Shown piece after piece: positions 8,457 to 16,531 of a stretch of DNA of 64,000 nt. The position numbers and the translations under genes were made by a program. A model generated the notes under the pieces. The model was not told the DNA's origin, made no database searches, and saw only the letters and a program-made list of their open reading frames with translations. The stretch is from contig CADCJI010000009.1 in NCBI GenBank assembly GCA_902801625.1, forward strand, positions 35,053-99,052. The letters are read 5' to 3'. Within the stretch, counting starts at the first letter, position 1, and every line of letters starts with the position of its first letter. The stretch is from an uncultured Bacteroidia bacterium. Its GTDB lineage: Bacteria > Bacteroidota > Bacteroidia > Bacteroidales > F082.

Positions 8457-9032
8457 TCAGATTAAATCAGTAAAAAGGTATAATACAGCTATCACCACCA
8501 TGAACACCGAGGCCGCAAATTCGATGAAACTCATCTTTTTCATCACGCCTGGAACAAAAGTGATGCGCACAGTAATAAGAGCCCACAAAAACCCTGCCAC
8601 GACAACAGCCAAGAAGAACCAGTTGCCCAATGGCAGAGCATGTATAAAGAAAGGTCCCGTCAACGACATAAGGAAAACATCGAATGCCGCCATAACAGAG
8701 AGCAGGATGAAGTCCCAATCGCTCCTAACCGTATAGAGCATCTTGCCTTTCAGCACCCGCATGGAGTCGACAAATATCTTGACAGCCACCACAATCATCA
8801 TCATAAAAACCAAATAGGGAGCAAACTCGTCGACGAAAAGGTGACTCATTAGCTTGCCGAGATAATAGCCCGCCACGGCCATCACGCCTTGACTGAGACC
8901 AAATATCAAGGGGATCAAATACCTCTTCACAGGTTTGTCGTCGGCGTTGACCAAGCCCACCGCTCGAGTGACCACTGGAGAGGTCAGGCAGAGAACAAAA
9001 AAGATGCTGATGATAATTGCAGAAGTGCTCAT
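8457..9032 (-). CDS. MntP-like membrane transporter, divergent
   Basis: A 191-residue protein with six predicted hydrophobic segments and the internal two-repeat look of the MntP/LysE-type manganese efflux fold (GLSQGVMAVAGYYLGKL; AAFDVFLMSLTGPFF). The second repeat keeps an Asp in TM4 (AAFDVFL), but the first lacks the usual SxDAF acidic motif (LTSPVVTRAVGL instead). The substrate may therefore differ from Mn2+. A -7 box TACTTTTG lies upstream at 9052-9059. It is apparently the first gene of a two-gene unit with the secreted endonuclease, with a 6-bp gap. Confidence 0.7.
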   Translation of the reverse strand: MSTSAIIISIFFVLCLTSPVVTRAVGLVNADDKPVKRYLIPLIFGLSQGVMAVAGYYLGKLMSHLFVDEFAPYLVFMMMIVVAVKIFVDSMRVLKGKMLYTVRSDWDFILLSVMAAFDVFLMSLTGPFFIHALPLGNWFFLAVVVAGFLWALITVRITFVPGVMKKMSFIEFAASVFMVVIAVLYLFTDLI

Positions 9033-9090
9033 GAGTGTTGGTTATGGAATGCAAAAGTAAGCATTCTTATCGAATAAGAGCTATATTCCA

Positions 9091-9123
9091 AAAAAAATCG
9101 GGGAAGCCGATTTGGCTTCCCCG
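9091..9123 (-). terminator. Rho-independent terminator of tnaA
   Basis: A perfect 10-bp stem (arms 9099-9108 and 9114-9123, CGGGGAAGCC / GGCTTCCCCG) with a 5-nt loop is followed on the minus strand by a run of seven T. It starts 27 nt after the tnaA stop. Confidence 0.9.
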
Positions 9124-9149
9124 AAAGATTGATGTTAATTACAGTATGA

Positions 9150-10526
9150 TTAACCCAGTCTCTTGAATTGGCAGGTGAAGTGGCGCATCAGCTCGGCTTC
9201 CCAGGTGATTTCGAGACCGCGCTTGATGCTGTCGCGACGGTCGTACACATTCTTCAGTGCAGCAGCAATCACATCCATGTGGTTATTGGTGTAAACACGG
9301 CGTGGGATGCAGAGACGCACGAAGTCGTTGCCGCCGAAACGGTTCTGGCGCGTGACCGGGTCGCGATCAGCCAAAACATAACCGATTTCGCATGCACGGA
9401 TGCCTGCTTCGAGATAGAGTTCGCAAGTCAGCGTCTGAGCGGGGAACTCTTCCTTTGGAATCTGGGTCAACACCTTGTCGGCATCAACGAAGATGGCGTG
9501 ACCACCAGCGGGACGCTGGTAAGGAATGCCGTACTCGTCGAGCTTAGCAGCGAGGTAGTGGACTTGCTTGATGCGGGTCTCGACCATGTCGAATTCGATG
9601 TTTTCCTTGAGACCGACAGCCAAAGCGTCCATATCACGGCCGTTCATACCACCGTAGGTCAGGAAGCCCTCGAAGGGGATGCAGAACAACTTGGCACCTT
9701 CGTACCAGTCTTTCTTGTTGGTAGCAATAAAGCCACCCATGTTGACGAGGCCGTCCTTCTTGGCAGACATCGTCATCGAGTCGGCATAACTGAACATTTC
9801 AAGGCAGATTTCGCGCAGGGTCTTGTTCTCGTAACCCTTTTCACGGGTCTTGATGAAATAGGCGTTCTCTATGAAACGAGCGCTGTCGATATTGACCGGC
9901 ACACCGTATTTGTGGCAAAGTTCACAGGTCTCGCGGATGTTCTGCATGCTTACGGGCTGACCACCAACAGTGTTGTTGGTCACAGTGAGGACCATAAACG
10001 GCACATTGCCTTGGTTTTCTTTCAACACCTTCTCCAGCTTCTCAAGGCTGACATTGCCCTTGAAAGGAACTTCAAGTTGCGTATCGTAAGCCTCAGGCAC
10101 AGTGACGTCGATGGCGAAAGCCTTACGGCTCTCGATGTGACCCTTGGTGGTGTCGAAGTGGGCGTTGCCAGGCACAACCATACCAGGCTTCACGAGATAA
10201 CTGAACAGCACATTCTCGGCGGCACGGCCTTGGTGGGTAGGGATGACATACTCGAAACCAGTGAGTTCGGTGATGGTGTCCTTCATGTGATAGAACGAAC
10301 GGGCGCCGCCGTAACTCTCATCGCCCTGCATCATAGCAGCCCACTGACGGTCGCTCATAGCGCCAGTACCGCTATCGGTCAACAAGTCGATGTAGACATA
10401 GTCGCTCTTCAGCATAAAAACATTTTGGTGGGCTTCGTTGAGCCACTTCTCGCGTTGTTCGCGGGTGGATTTCTTAATGGGTTCAACCATCTTGATTTTC
10501 CACGCTTCTGCAAATGGTAATTCCAT
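9150..10526 (-). CDS. tnaA: Tryptophanase
   Basis: A 458-residue PLP enzyme of the tryptophanase/tyrosine phenol-lyase family that cleaves L-Trp to indole, pyruvate and ammonia. The PLP lysine is K257 in TMSAKKDGLVN, and the cofactor-ring region is IDLLTDSGTGAMSD. Two positions separate the relatives. Here the FDTT motif carries Asp125, as in E. coli TnaA (tyrosine phenol-lyase has Thr), and the C-terminal RHFT has His449 where tyrosine phenol-lyase has Phe. Both favour tryptophanase. The gene has a long leader of about 190 nt with a short ORF and a hairpin, and ends at an intrinsic terminator. Confidence 0.93.
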   Translation of the reverse strand: MELPFAEAWKIKMVEPIKKSTREQREKWLNEAHQNVFMLKSDYVYIDLLTDSGTGAMSDRQWAAMMQGDESYGGARSFYHMKDTITELTGFEYVIPTHQGRAAENVLFSYLVKPGMVVPGNAHFDTTKGHIESRKAFAIDVTVPEAYDTQLEVPFKGNVSLEKLEKVLKENQGNVPFMVLTVTNNTVGGQPVSMQNIRETCELCHKYGVPVNIDSARFIENAYFIKTREKGYENKTLREICLEMFSYADSMTMSAKKDGLVNMGGFIATNKKDWYEGAKLFCIPFEGFLTYGGMNGRDMDALAVGLKENIEFDMVETRIKQVHYLAAKLDEYGIPYQRPAGGHAIFVDADKVLTQIPKEEFPAQTLTCELYLEAGIRACEIGYVLADRDPVTRQNRFGGNDFVRLCIPRRVYTNNHMDVIAAALKNVYDRRDSIKRGLEITWEAELMRHFTCQFKRLG

Positions 10527-10589
10527 GATATTGTATGATTTAAAGATTTAAAAAATTAAAATTCAAGATTTATGTGTTTTTGAAAACCA

Positions 10590-10630
10590 AGCATCGGGAA
10601 GAAACCAATCCTTCTTCCTCAGACGATGCT
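10590..10630 (-). terminator. Possible attenuator hairpin in tnaA leader
   Basis: On the minus strand, directly after the stop of the short leader ORF, AGCATCG pairs with CGATGCT (7 bp, 10624-10630 with 10590-10596). An inner GGAAG/CTTCC stem extends it. A T-rich stretch (TTGGTTTTC) follows at 10581-10589. The shape is that of a weak intrinsic terminator or a pause hairpin 55-60 nt upstream of tnaA. Function is inferred. Confidence 0.5.
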
Positions 10631-10689
10631 CAGAAACGGTCTCGTTCCTTGATGTTCAGGTAAACCGTATTACCAAAGATGTGGGGCAT
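10630..10689 (-). CDS. Putative 19-residue tnaA leader peptide
   Basis: A short ORF in the tnaA leader reads MPHIFGNTVYLNIKERDRF then TGA. It begins about 25 nt after the predicted transcription start and its stop touches a hairpin. The position is that of TnaC in E. coli. The peptide has no Trp, but VYLNIK loosely resembles the KWFNID stretch of TnaC, with Tyr in place of Trp. There is no evident Shine-Dalgarno, as is usual in this phylum. It could be a chance ORF; conservation in relatives would decide. Confidence 0.4.
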   Translation of the reverse strand: MPHIFGNTVYLNIKERDRF

Positions 10690-10720
10690 ATCAATAATAA
10701 AGGTGCTTTCAAAAACGGTT

Positions 10721-10750
10721 CAAAGATACGGAGTTTTTTTGGTATTGCAA
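10721..10750 (-). promoter_or_regulatory. tnaA promoter (-33/-7)
   Basis: On the minus strand a TATCTTTG -7 box (10721-10728) lies about 19 bp from a CTTG (TTG core) at 10747-10750, matching the Bacteroidota TTG/TAnnTTTG arrangement. Transcription would start near 10715 and give a leader of about 190 nt. Confidence 0.6.
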
Positions 10751-10798
10751 GCGATTTTCAGCAAGTTTTTTCCTATTTTTGCTGCAATTTTAAACTCT

Positions 10799-11899
10799 AT
10801 GAAAAAACTACTTCTAACTCTCATGGTTTGCCTCATGGCAACATGCTCTTTTGCTGGAAGCATCCTGATTGAAGGCTTCGAATATGCCAACCATGACCTT
10901 GAAACACCTATCGGTTGGATCTGCGACGACAACTCATGGCTTTGCGGCTACCTTGAAAAAGACCACAACCGCGTTCCCCATACAGGTAACTGGTATGCCT
11001 TTGCCGAGGGCGACGAATCCTGGATGTTCATGCCTATGTATCTGATACCAAGCATGCAATACCGCTTCACCACTTGGGCCATCTCCGAAGGTCAATATAG
11101 TCTCTCGCTTTGGGCAGGCTCTGCCCCAAATCGCGAGGCGATGACTCAGCAGTTCCATTCCGAGACCATCAACAGTAGCCAATACACGAAAATCTCCACT
11201 TATGTTGAAGAGATCCCGAACGGCTGCGATTACATCGGCATTTGTGCCACTAAACTCCAAGGCGACTGTTTCCTCACCATTGACGATATTGAGGTCGAAA
11301 TGGTAGAACAATACACCTTTGAGGCTGAGGCCATCACGGGTGACACGGCCATGTATCCAGGCACACAGGCCACCTTCCACTTCCTCATCCACAACACTGG
11401 CTACGACCCTGTTGACATCACCGTACACCCCTCAAACGAATTCTTCACCAACTTCAGTTTCTATTCGAACGGTGTCAGTACCACCACCTTCCCCACCCAA
11501 CCTGACGAAACCGTGAGAGTAACCGTCTATGCCACGCTACGCCCCGAAATAGAACCTGGCACGGTGGCTTGGTTGGACATCAACATGGCCATCCCATGCA
11601 ACTGCAATACGGCCATGGTCACATTTTGGGTAACGCCTTTGGATATTACCATGACCGAAGAGAGCAAGGATTTGAATATCAGCATCTATCCCAATCCCAC
11701 CACCGATTTCGTCACCGTCGATGCTGATGAGCTGCAATCCGTCACATTGACTGATTTAAATGGAAAAACCCTCAGCAGCATAGTTGCCAGGGGCAATTCC
11801 ATTCGTCTTGATGTCAGCGACTTAAAAGCAGGCGTTTATTTCATCTCGGTCAAAACACGCTCCACTTCTTCCTTCGTGAAGTCGATCTTGAAGATGTGA
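10799..11899 (+). CDS. T9SS-exported protein, function unknown
   Basis: A 366-residue secreted protein. The ATG at 10799 opens a signal peptide (MKKLLLTLMVCLMATCSFAG). An in-frame ATG 120 bp upstream would precede the -7 box TATTTTTG at 10774-10781 and is unlikely. The mature protein starts like a choice-of-anchor/jelly-roll domain (ILIEGFEYANHDLETPIGW ... LTIDDIEVEM), followed by a beta-sandwich (ATFHFLIHNTGYDPVDITV) and a T9SS type A C-terminal domain (ISIYPNPTTDFVTVDA ... GVYFISVKT). It has no catalytic motif that I recognise. Its last 64 bp overlap the convergent cysteate synthase gene. Confidence 0.88.
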   Translation: MKKLLLTLMVCLMATCSFAGSILIEGFEYANHDLETPIGWICDDNSWLCGYLEKDHNRVPHTGNWYAFAEGDESWMFMPMYLIPSMQYRFTTWAISEGQYSLSLWAGSAPNREAMTQQFHSETINSSQYTKISTYVEEIPNGCDYIGICATKLQGDCFLTIDDIEVEMVEQYTFEAEAITGDTAMYPGTQATFHFLIHNTGYDPVDITVHPSNEFFTNFSFYSNGVSTTTFPTQPDETVRVTVYATLRPEIEPGTVAWLDINMAIPCNCNTAMVTFWVTPLDITMTEESKDLNISIYPNPTTDFVTVDADELQSVTLTDLNGKTLSSIVARGNSIRLDVSDLKAGVYFISVKTRSTSSFVKSILKM

Positions 11900-13128
11900 T
11901 AAGGCTTCAGGTAGTAGAGTTCATGCTCGGCATGGAAACGCTTCTCGCCTCCACCTGTAATGTTGAGCATAATCACATCGTCCGCTTTCACCATTCCTTT
12001 TTCTACCGCTTGTTGCAATGAGGCAGTAGCCACAGCTGCGGCATGGTATATGTCGATGCCCTCAGTTTCCTCAAACAAGGCTTTTGCGGCGTTGGCTTCA
12101 TCGTTGCTGACCGCAAGAATGTCGCCATTAGTGTCTTTCAAAGCATCGTAAAGGCCACCAGCGAGGCTATAAGGCGGTTTGCGGTTGGAGAGCACTGGGG
12201 CACAGATTTCGGCTGCGTCTTTGCGGGCTTGATCAGCATCGTAAGGTAGCATGGCGCGTGAATCAGCGCGCCAAGCATCATACATCGGGACAAAAGGCTT
12301 GTTTTGCGACACAATTAGACGAGCTTTATTCGATCCAAAACGACCATCACCGATGAAACGCAAATTGGCTTCCCAAGCAGCAATGGCTCCCGTACCGCTA
12401 CCCACAGCCTGGAAGTAAAAATCAGGAGTGCGTCCAATGAAAGTAGTGGCCGACATCATCGTGGTGCTCATGCCATCGCGGCGTGCAATGTTCTTGGCAC
12501 CGCCTTCAGCCAAATAGCCATCCATTTCACATACCACATTCGAGAGATTGATGGCATCAAAATAATCGCTGCCCGACTCGGTGGTGATGAGTTTTACGCA
12601 ATCATTCAGCGGCTTGTCAAACCATAAAGCATTGATATTGTCTTGCGGCACACAAAGCAAGAGCTTGATGCCATTGTCGGAACACACTTTAGCAAAAGCA
12701 CGAGCAGTATTACCTGCCGAAGCCACAACCAACACTTTGTCCTTCAAGTCATCGCTTAAACGAGCGCACACCGAATAGGCCTCCATCTCCTTGAAAGAGC
12801 AAGTCGTCATACGGGCATTGCGCTCGGGCCACCACCCACTAAAGGTGACATAAAGATTGTTCAAGCCCAAGCGTTTAGATAAGCCTTCACTTTTATAAGT
12901 GATAGGCTCTGACGGATTTTTTAGCATGGTTTTGATTGGAAGCCAATCCGCGTAACGGTACAAACCCAAGCAGGCACCTTCCTTCACTTCAAGCTGCTTT
13001 TTCTCATAGACAGGGCGCACCATACTCGGCTTGTCGCATTGCTTGTCATCCAAAGTCCAACCCTGGTCATCGAAGACACGACCTGTAACCACTGTCTGTA
13101 GCTGATATTTTGTAGGAGTAAAAATCAT
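11836..13128 (-). CDS. Cysteate synthase (PLP-dependent, threonine synthase-like)
   Basis: A 430-residue fold type II PLP enzyme. The PLP lysine is K113 in TCSFKEMEA, the phosphate-loop motif is ASAGNTARAFA, and a late NITGGGEKR closes the site. The whole-length pattern fits cysteate synthase, which makes L-cysteate from O-phosphoserine and sulfite. In methanogens it feeds coenzyme M; in Bacteroidota, cysteate is the head group precursor of sulfonolipids. I chose ATG 13128 over an in-frame TTG at 13152, because a TATCTTTG -7 box at 13157-13164 would leave almost no leader for the latter. The 3' end overlaps a convergent gene by 64 bp. Confidence 0.85.
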   Translation of the reverse strand: MIFTPTKYQLQTVVTGRVFDDQGWTLDDKQCDKPSMVRPVYEKKQLEVKEGACLGLYRYADWLPIKTMLKNPSEPITYKSEGLSKRLGLNNLYVTFSGWWPERNARMTTCSFKEMEAYSVCARLSDDLKDKVLVVASAGNTARAFAKVCSDNGIKLLLCVPQDNINALWFDKPLNDCVKLITTESGSDYFDAINLSNVVCEMDGYLAEGGAKNIARRDGMSTTMMSATTFIGRTPDFYFQAVGSGTGAIAAWEANLRFIGDGRFGSNKARLIVSQNKPFVPMYDAWRADSRAMLPYDADQARKDAAEICAPVLSNRKPPYSLAGGLYDALKDTNGDILAVSNDEANAAKALFEETEGIDIYHAAAVATASLQQAVEKGMVKADDVIMLNITGGGEKRFHAEHELYYLKPYHIFKIDFTKEEVERVLTEMK

Positions 13129-13213
13129 TGTCTTTCTATTTTTGCTTTTCAAGCTGCAAAGATAGAAAAAAAGTAAATATAGGGACTGTAAATATCTTTA
13201 CTATTTGGCACTC

Positions 13214-16200
13214 CTATCTTACAGGAAAAGAAAACGTTCTGGTATTGGATGTATTTGACATATATATGTATCCGTGTCCCGGTTCAAGGGTAGAGATAGT
13301 TCCTCGCCAACCAGCGCCTGTATAAACGGTGCTGCCAGCATTGGATTTAAGAATATCTCCTATGATCGGGAATGAGCCGAATGCTTCGTTGATAGACATA
13401 TTCTCACCGAGAGGGAATCCTATCCAGTTGGCACCACCTTGTATGGGGATTTCAAGTGTGGCAGGATTAATTGGCATGCCTGTCAGCACTACTTCGCAGG
13501 AGACACTGCTCTGAATCAGGTACATATTACGAATGTCAAAAGAAATGCTGGCAGGTCTCCAATGTCCGCCACTGTATGTAATGGAACCACTATGCGACTT
13601 GATAGTGGCTGTACCAGTATTGCCCAAAGCATTTGAGATGGCAGTCTTCAGGTCGTCAAGTGTAATGTCAAGATAGGTCGACCACCAGTTCACGCCTGTG
13701 GAGAGTTCAACGGTCTGATCAACAGGATAATCGCTGATTTCGGTACGACGGAAAAGATAGACATCCAACTGTGTCGATCCAGATGCGTAACACGAAAAAA
13801 TATTGCTTGAATTATTATATTTCAACAGATTGCGAGTGTTATTACCTTGTGCCTGAATGGTAGCAGCCCCATTCGTTCCAATAGTTATGTTCCATTTGCC
13901 ATTAGCATTGTTGGAAGCCTGGGTTCTCAAGTAATTGGAGTTGCTACTAGCAGCGTAAAGATAGCCACCATTACTGCCCCAACCACTATCAAAGAAAGTC
14001 CATGCACCTGTGCTTCCACTTAAAGTCAGTTCGCAAACGGTGTTTTCGATGCTAGGAATGACACTTCCCTCAATCGTAACTGACGAGGCACTACGATTGT
14101 TGGAATTTTGAGTAGTTCCCAAAGCCTTGCCATTGGCAATGTTGACAATCAGATAAGTTCGACCTGCAATAAGTTGATCAACGGAAGTGACAAGTTGGTA
14201 TTCCTGCACGAAACTCTGAGACGAATAACTAAAAACTGCACTCACGGTGACATCGCTGGCGGGCATCTCAAAATGGTTTTCCGTAACCGTAACAGCATGA
14301 CCTAGGGCATCGGTCACCACCCATTGTGTCAAGGTATAACAAGGATCCGCAGTGGCCGTCAAGTAAATTTCAGTTTCTTCAAAAGCTTGCGAGACACTGG
14401 CACTGATACTACCGTGATTTGCCTGAACCAATGTGATGGTGAACAGCTGATTCCATTGGGCATAAAGAGTTAAATCCTCCAACAAGGTAACCGTAGCGCC
14501 ATCAGCATAATAATCGCCAGTACCGTCAACAGTTGTGTTCCAACCATCAAAGACGAAGCCTTCTCTTGTAAAGGCATTGTTTTGCAAAGCCGTAGGCTCA
14601 AACTCATTTACGGTCTGGTCGCCCATCGTTCCTGAGCCACCGTTGGGGTTAAAATGTATGCTGTGTGTTTGTGCGGCATGAACCCTTTTATAAAGCTGAA
14701 CGGGTTGCTGGTTGGTGTATGTACTTGATTGGAAATAACGGAAACGATTCTGGCCTGAATTGTTATTGAACCGCATCACAGAAGTATTTGAGACTATTTT
14801 CACACTATTAGATTCAAAAGATAGTGCGTTCAATGAAGGAGTAGTGCCAAAATTGATCTTATTACTGCCCGAAGTGCCATAAATGTACTTTCCGCTATTA
14901 GTGCCACCATTAACTTTAATGGAATACCCGCCCGACATTGGGGCTATTGTGATAGAGACAATACCATCATCAGTAATGGTGTTACTTGAAATCGGCTTGG
15001 AGACATAACCGTTTACGGCATCCACACCAGTCCAAACATAACCTGTAGTAGCATTTTGTTCATAGACCAAAATATATTCCCCACTCCAATCCACAGGCGC
15101 AGAGGTCACTTTCACAAAATCGCCAGTGGCACTGCCTTGCACAAAGGTAGCCATCACGGTCACGTTGAAAGCAGGCATGACGAAACTGTTGCCACTGACA
15201 TTGACCGTGGTGTTCATGTCACCCGTCTTGAAGACATACCATGAATAGAGACTGTAACCATTATTGGGCGTGGCTGTCAAAGTGATGGTCATGCCCGACC
15301 TGGCACTCGCTTCAGAAGCAGTTATCGTGCCATGGCTTACGGTACCCAAAGTGATGTCATAATAATTGTTATTCTGCACAAATGTGGCACTAACGGTGAC
15401 AGCATAGCCTGGCATGGTGAAGGTACCGTTGCTGCTCACCATGACCGTGGTACTAGGACTACCCGTTTTATACACCGTGTATGTATCAACCATATAACCA
15501 GGTTCAGGAGTAGCTGTTATGGAGACCGTAGTCCCTTCCATGGCACTTTCGGGAGCCGACACGCTACCGTGAGACAAACCTGTGGCGCATGTGATATTGT
15601 AGTACACCCCACCTTGCCAGTTTTGGTCCCAAATCATGTGGGCATATTCCGGATGGTCAATGAAAGGATTGCGATTGTTTTGGTAGCCATAAACAGCATT
15701 GTTACGAGCGATTTCCTTGTCACTCACAGGATCTTCATCACTCCAACGGAGCAACATATTCATTGCCCAAGGAAGAATCTCCGACTTATTGGTCATGCCA
15801 CTCATACCCCAGTCGCTGTCTTCGTCGTAATAGCGCACGCTCATGTAGAAATAACTGCGTGCAATGTCACCCTTGTACTCGTCAATAGGTTCAAACACCC
15901 TACCCGAATAGCCGGATGTGATACAAGGCCCCAACTTAGAGCCATTTCCTGAAGTATAAATAGGACGGTTTACCTCGCCGTATGGATAATTACTGCGCTG
16001 CCCATTGACATACCCATCGGTGGGATACACATGGAAAAGGTCGCTGCGTGGCGTCGTGCTCTCGTTGAACCAGCTCTGTGGCCAAGTATGCTCACGGTTC
16101 CAACAATCGCCCTCTTGTTCGTATTCGCCACATAATCCAGTACTCGGACTATACTCGACGTTGGAATAGATATCCCAAATCTTGCCGTTGGGTTTGCAGT

Positions 16201-16393
16201 CGGTGTAGGCAAAGGCATTGATCAAGCCATTATAACCGACCACATGGTGGCCTTTGATGATATTGTGCAGAGCTATTTTCAGTTCGTCGCCAGTTTTTCC
16301 ATTGGCATTGTTGTAATAACCATTGGGGATTTGAGCTAAAATGCTCAAGCTCGTCAAGGCGAGCAAGAAGAGTGTTGCTAAAGCTTTCTTCAT
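13214..16393 (-). CDS. Large secreted endonuclease I with repeat domains
   Basis: A 1059-residue modular secreted protein. After a signal peptide (MKKALATLFLLALTSLSILAQ) comes an endonuclease I domain (about 22-270) with HNIIKGH, NREHTWPQSWF and YPTDGYVNGQRSNY. Then follow two divergent InlB-type B-repeats (about 275-420), a lectin-like beta domain (about 425-575), a classical Listeria-Bacteroides repeat (INLB-like, GFVFDGWNTT), another B-repeat (about 650-720) and a second beta domain (about 725-900). The C-terminus is not a type A T9SS tail but two tandem copies of a Trp-containing module (VELSTGVNWWSTYLD; GGANWIGFPLGENMSI) that also ends the visible part of the 60524 gene. A -7 box TATCTTTG lies at 16424-16431. 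Confidence 0.88.
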   Translation of the reverse strand: MKKALATLFLLALTSLSILAQIPNGYYNNANGKTGDELKIALHNIIKGHHVVGYNGLINAFAYTDCKPNGKIWDIYSNVEYSPSTGLCGEYEQEGDCWNREHTWPQSWFNESTTPRSDLFHVYPTDGYVNGQRSNYPYGEVNRPIYTSGNGSKLGPCITSGYSGRVFEPIDEYKGDIARSYFYMSVRYYDEDSDWGMSGMTNKSEILPWAMNMLLRWSDEDPVSDKEIARNNAVYGYQNNRNPFIDHPEYAHMIWDQNWQGGVYYNITCATGLSHGSVSAPESAMEGTTVSITATPEPGYMVDTYTVYKTGSPSTTVMVSSNGTFTMPGYAVTVSATFVQNNNYYDITLGTVSHGTITASEASARSGMTITLTATPNNGYSLYSWYVFKTGDMNTTVNVSGNSFVMPAFNVTVMATFVQGSATGDFVKVTSAPVDWSGEYILVYEQNATTGYVWTGVDAVNGYVSKPISSNTITDDGIVSITIAPMSGGYSIKVNGGTNSGKYIYGTSGSNKINFGTTPSLNALSFESNSVKIVSNTSVMRFNNNSGQNRFRYFQSSTYTNQQPVQLYKRVHAAQTHSIHFNPNGGSGTMGDQTVNEFEPTALQNNAFTREGFVFDGWNTTVDGTGDYYADGATVTLLEDLTLYAQWNQLFTITLVQANHGSISASVSQAFEETEIYLTATADPCYTLTQWVVTDALGHAVTVTENHFEMPASDVTVSAVFSYSSQSFVQEYQLVTSVDQLIAGRTYLIVNIANGKALGTTQNSNNRSASSVTIEGSVIPSIENTVCELTLSGSTGAWTFFDSGWGSNGGYLYAASSNSNYLRTQASNNANGKWNITIGTNGAATIQAQGNNTRNLLKYNNSSNIFSCYASGSTQLDVYLFRRTEISDYPVDQTVELSTGVNWWSTYLDITLDDLKTAISNALGNTGTATIKSHSGSITYSGGHWRPASISFDIRNMYLIQSSVSCEVVLTGMPINPATLEIPIQGGANWIGFPLGENMSINEAFGSFPIIGDILKSNAGSTVYTGAGWRGTISTLEPGHGYIYMSNTSNTRTFSFPVR

Positions 16394-16477
16394 AATAATA
16401 GGGGTATGTCTCGATCTGAGCTACAAAGATAGGGATTATTTTGGATTCACAGTCAACAAAGATAACTTCAAAGCACA

Positions 16478-16508
16478 AAAAAAAGCGGCAACTTACGCTA
16501 CCGCTTTT
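16478..16508 (-). terminator. Rho-independent terminator of the exbB-exbD operon
   Basis: On the minus strand AAAAGCGG ... CCGCTTTT form an 8-bp stem around a 12-nt loop, followed by eight T in a row, 24 nt after the stop of the last exbD gene. Confidence 0.85.
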
Positions 16509-16531
16509 ACTGTTAAACACATGAAAACACA

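Noticed and set aside
9168-10520. A 450-codon plus-strand frame opposite tnaA
   Set aside because: Antisense shadow of tryptophanase; low-complexity codon mirror with no family motif.
9150-10526. Tyrosine phenol-lyase instead of tryptophanase
   Set aside because: Asp125 in FDTT and His449 in RHFT match tryptophanase; tyrosine phenol-lyase has Thr and Phe there.
13129-13152. TTG start at 13152 for cysteate synthase
   Set aside because: It lies only a few bases after a -7 box; the ATG at 13128 gives a normal N-terminus.
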